From Mitsuaria sp. GD03876 (GTDB taxonomy: Bacteria; Pseudomonadota; Gammaproteobacteria; Burkholderiales; Burkholderiaceae_C): 64,000 nucleotides of DNA. Below the pieces are notes generated by a model. The model was not told where the DNA came from. It saw nothing but the letters and a program-made list of their open reading frames with translations, and searched no databases. Below, piece after piece: positions 61,929-64,000 of this stretch (positions within the stretch are counted from its first letter, which is position 1; each line of letters begins with the position of its first letter). The stretch covers positions 17,654-81,653 of the forward strand of contig NZ_JAOCCU010000029.1 of assembly GCF_029840635.1 (NCBI RefSeq), in the 5' to 3' direction. A program made the position numbers and the translations under genes.

Positions 61929-63545
61929 ATGCTGACTCCTGAACTGGTCGATGAACTGACGTCCCGCGCCGTGTTCGGCCGCAAGAGCAAGGTCACCGGG
62001 CGGCGCGGCGTGATCGTGTCGTCCCACCCGGTGGTGTCGCGCGTCGGCGCGGACGTGCTGCGCGAGGGCGGCAGCGCCGTCGACGCGGTGCTGGCCGCGG
62101 CCGTCGCGCAGACGGTGATCGAGCCGCACATGGGCACGATCTTCGGCATGCTCAGCCTGCTGCACCACGACGCCGCCAGCGGCAGGACCGAGTACATGAA
62201 CGGCTCGCTGAACGCGCCGCTGGCCGGCCTGCCGGGCTTCTCGGCCGCGGACATCGGCACCGGCCGCAGCGTCGCCGTGCCGGGCTTCTGGGCCGGCTTC
62301 GAGGCCGCGGCCAAGCGCTTCGGCCGCCTGGACCGCGCGCGGCTGCTGGCCCCCGCGATCCAGCTGGCGCGCGACGGCTTCCCGATCTATCCCTTCCTGT
62401 ACGGCGTCATGTTCGAGCAGGCCGGCAGGATCGGCCTGGGCGCCGAGGGCCGCGAGACCTACTTCCCCGGCGGCGCCCTCGCCGGCCCCGGCCACCGCCT
62501 CAAGCAGCCGCGCCTGGCGGACACGCTGGCGGCGCTGGCGGACGGCGGCGAGGACTACTTCTACCGCAGCGCCTTCACGCGCAAGGTCGTCGACACCGTG
62601 AAGGCCGCCGGCGGCGTGCTGACGATGGAGGACTTCGACCGCTTCGCGGTGCGCTGGCAGGAACCGGCCTGGGGCAGCTACAAGGGCCACCGCATCGCCG
62701 GCTCGCCGCCGCCGGACAACGGCGGCACGCACCTGATCGAGATCCTGCAGCTGCTGGAGCAGCTGCCGCTGTCGCAGTGGGGCGCGCCGCACGAGAGCGC
62801 CGACACGATGTACTGGCTCGCGCGCTGCTGCACCGAGGTCTTCAACGAAGGCGGCCGCCAGCGCGACCCCGAGACCTTCCCGGTGCCGCTGGACCTGATC
62901 ACCAGCAAGGCCTACGCGCAGCAGCGGCTCGAACTGATGAAGATGAGCCTGCCCAACACCTTCAGCGCCACCGGCGCGCCCTACCCCGGCTCCAACCACC
63001 TCACCGTCGTCGACGAGCGGGGCAACATCGCCACCGTGCTGCACTCGGTGATGTCGATGCCGTGGAGCAACGGGCTGATCGTGGACGGCGTGAACATCTG
63101 GGCCGGCGGCGTGCATTTCATGCGCCAGATGCCCAAGCCGGGCGGCCGCGGCTCGGTCTACGTCGCGCCGCACCTGGTGTTCGACGACGCCGGCAAGCCG
63201 CTGCTGGCCGGCGGATCGCCCAGCGCCAGCCTGATCCCCGCCTGCGTCAGCAACATCCTCAACATCGTCGAGTACGGGCTGGACATCGAGGCCAGCGTGC
63301 ACCAGCCGCGCGTGGGCGGCCCGTCGCTGGCGGCGATGCTGATGCCGGGCAACCTCAGCACCACCATCGAGGTCGATTGCGGCAACGAGGCGCTGCGCGC
63401 CGACGTGCTGGCCCGCGGCCTGCCGCTGGAAACCTGCAGCCCGTGGAACTTCATGCTGGGCAGCTACGACGGCATCCACTTCACGAAGGACGGCGCGCAG
63501 GCCTGCGCCGATCCGCGCCGCGCGGGCGGCGCCGAGGCCGTGTGA
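61929..63545 (+). CDS. Gamma-glutamyltransferase-like Ntn-hydrolase, divergent
   Basis: A 538-aa protein. The N-terminus GVIVSSHPVVSRVGADVLRE and EGGSAVDAVLAAAVAQTVIE is typical for GGT. The nucleophile region reads YPGSNHLTVVDERGNI: the T-T-H expected in GGT is S-N-H, so Ser355 would be the nucleophile after self-cleavage. The GGG-x-F motif of the substrate pocket is missing. There is no signal peptide. It may act on gamma-glutamyl or similar amides in the cytoplasm, or be a non-GGT member. The ATG at 61929 was chosen since the frame upstream crosses the G4 tract. Confidence 0.85.
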   Translation: MLTPELVDELTSRAVFGRKSKVTGRRGVIVSSHPVVSRVGADVLREGGSAVDAVLAAAVAQTVIEPHMGTIFGMLSLLHHDAASGRTEYMNGSLNAPLAGLPGFSAADIGTGRSVAVPGFWAGFEAAAKRFGRLDRARLLAPAIQLARDGFPIYPFLYGVMFEQAGRIGLGAEGRETYFPGGALAGPGHRLKQPRLADTLAALADGGEDYFYRSAFTRKVVDTVKAAGGVLTMEDFDRFAVRWQEPAWGSYKGHRIAGSPPPDNGGTHLIEILQLLEQLPLSQWGAPHESADTMYWLARCCTEVFNEGGRQRDPETFPVPLDLITSKAYAQQRLELMKMSLPNTFSATGAPYPGSNHLTVVDERGNIATVLHSVMSMPWSNGLIVDGVNIWAGGVHFMRQMPKPGGRGSVYVAPHLVFDDAGKPLLAGGSPSASLIPACVSNILNIVEYGLDIEASVHQPRVGGPSLAAMLMPGNLSTTIEVDCGNEALRADVLARGLPLETCSPWNFMLGSYDGIHFTKDGAQACADPRRAGGAEAV

Positions 63546-63584
63546 TCGGACGCCCGCCGTCCTGGCGGCGGCGTCGATGAGAGC

Positions 63585-63608
63585 GGCGGCGGCCGATGCC
63601 GCCGCCTT
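63585..63608. terminator. Hairpin between convergent GGT-like gene and ilvE
   Basis: GGCGGCGGC and GCCGCCGCC form a perfect 9-bp stem around CGAT, followed by TTCCCT. It lies between convergent genes, 40 bases after the GGT-like stop, and likely serves as terminator. Confidence 0.5.
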
Positions 63609-63657
63609 CCCTCGGCCATGCGGGCCGCGCCGCGCCCGGCCCGAGGTCAGCTCGAAG

Positions 63658-64000
63658 TCAGACGGCTGTCAACCACTCCGCGTACTGCGGGTTGCGGCCG
63701 TGCACGATGTCGAAGAAGGCCGCCTGGATCCGCTCGGTGATCGGGCCGCGGCCACCGTTGCCGATCGTGAGCCGGTCGAGCTCGCGGATCGGCGTGACTT
63801 CCGCGGCGGTGCCGGTGAAGAAGGCCTCGTCGGCGATGTAGACCTCGTCGCGGGTGATGCGCTTCTCCACGAGCTTCAGGCCCAGGTCCTGGCAGATCGC
63901 GAAGATGGTGTCCCGGGTGATGCCGTTGAGCGCGCCCGCCGACAGGTCCGGCGTGTAGACGACGCCGTTCTTGATGATGAACAGGTTCTCGCCGGCGCCT
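63658..64000 (-). CDS. ilvE: Branched-chain amino acid aminotransferase IlvE (3' part; N-terminus outside window)
   Basis: Last 113 codons of a class-IV PLP aminotransferase. The frame is open to the window edge and reads GENLFIIKNGVVYTPDLSAG, then ALNGITRDTIFAICQDLGLK and RITRDEVYIADEAFFTGTAA, all hallmarks of IlvE, which converts branched-chain 2-oxo acids to Leu, Ile and Val with glutamate. The TGTAAEVTP loop binds the PLP phosphate. The visible C-terminus ends YAEWLTAV, normal for the family. The N-terminal domain and the catalytic Lys lie beyond base 64,000. Confidence 0.93.
   Translation of the reverse strand, partial: GAGENLFIIKNGVVYTPDLSAGALNGITRDTIFAICQDLGLKLVEKRITRDEVYIADEAFFTGTAAEVTPIRELDRLTIGNGGRGPITERIQAAFFDIVHGRNPQYAEWLTAV

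Noticed and set aside
1..64000. CRISPR arrays, tRNA, rRNA and insertion sequences
   Set aside because: I looked for regularly spaced repeats, cloverleaf-like segments and transposase frames and saw none that I could support. The rimO fragment, not a tRNA, marks the attachment site.

Overview
The window is very G+C-rich DNA with short, overlapping genes. It reads as the chromosome of a beta-proteobacterium of the order Burkholderiales, probably a Roseateles/Mitsuaria/Leptothrix-like member. The host genes supporting this are phaR beside rimO, a Bug/TctC binding protein, a spore-coat-U protein and a LivKHMGF operon. The genus is an inference.

Bases 1 to about 26,480 are most of a P2-like (Peduovirus-type) prophage. 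The gene order on the + strand is O (5' cut by the window edge), N, M, L, X, a lysis cassette (holin candidate, signal-anchor endolysin, Rz with nested Rz1), R, S, V, W, J, I, tail fibre genes, an accessory patch (Dam methylase remnant plus a lower-G+C membrane-protein gene), FI, FII, E/E' with a -1 frameshift, T, U and D. A minus-strand repressor follows, facing an early promoter that has a perfect 18-bp palindrome in its spacer. The early region holds three small ribbon-helix-helix-like proteins, Ogr, a large primase/helicase, and a plasmid-type segregation module (HTH protein plus StbB-like ATPase). The right edge carries a minus-strand gene with a HEPN-type RNxxxH motif. It then runs into the first 27 codons of host rimO, so the prophage sits inside the 5' end of rimO. 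No integrase is visible; one should lie left of the window if it exists.

Bases 26.6-31 kb hold small host genes: a GFA-family protein, PhaR, a tricarboxylate-type binding protein with a LacI regulator and two inverted operator copies, and a VapB/PIN pair whose PIN protein has lost acidic catalytic residues. Bases 31-36.5 kb contain a four-gene minus-strand operon (solute-binding protein, TelA, lipoprotein with binding and VWA domains, membrane protein), then an orphan spore-coat-U pilin-like protein. A MASE4-like hybrid histidine kinase follows.

Bases 38.7-56.8 kb look like one catabolic island. They hold two paralogous type-B carboxylesterases, a fused acyl-CoA ligase/short-chain dehydrogenase, a five-gene Liv-type ABC importer, a PAS kinase with a NarL-type regulator, a TetR regulator, a SRPBCC protein, a TonB receptor and an AraC regulator. 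A 17-bp sequence plus TTCCTA at identical spacing precedes both livK and the second esterase, tying the importer and esterase to one regulator. The likely role is uptake and hydrolysis of an ester, then CoA activation and oxidation; the substrate is unknown.

Bases 56.9-63.5 kb encode a peptide-use group: M19 dipeptidase, S9 prolyl oligopeptidase, MFS transporter and a divergent gamma-glutamyltransferase-like protein. The window ends in ilvE on the minus strand.
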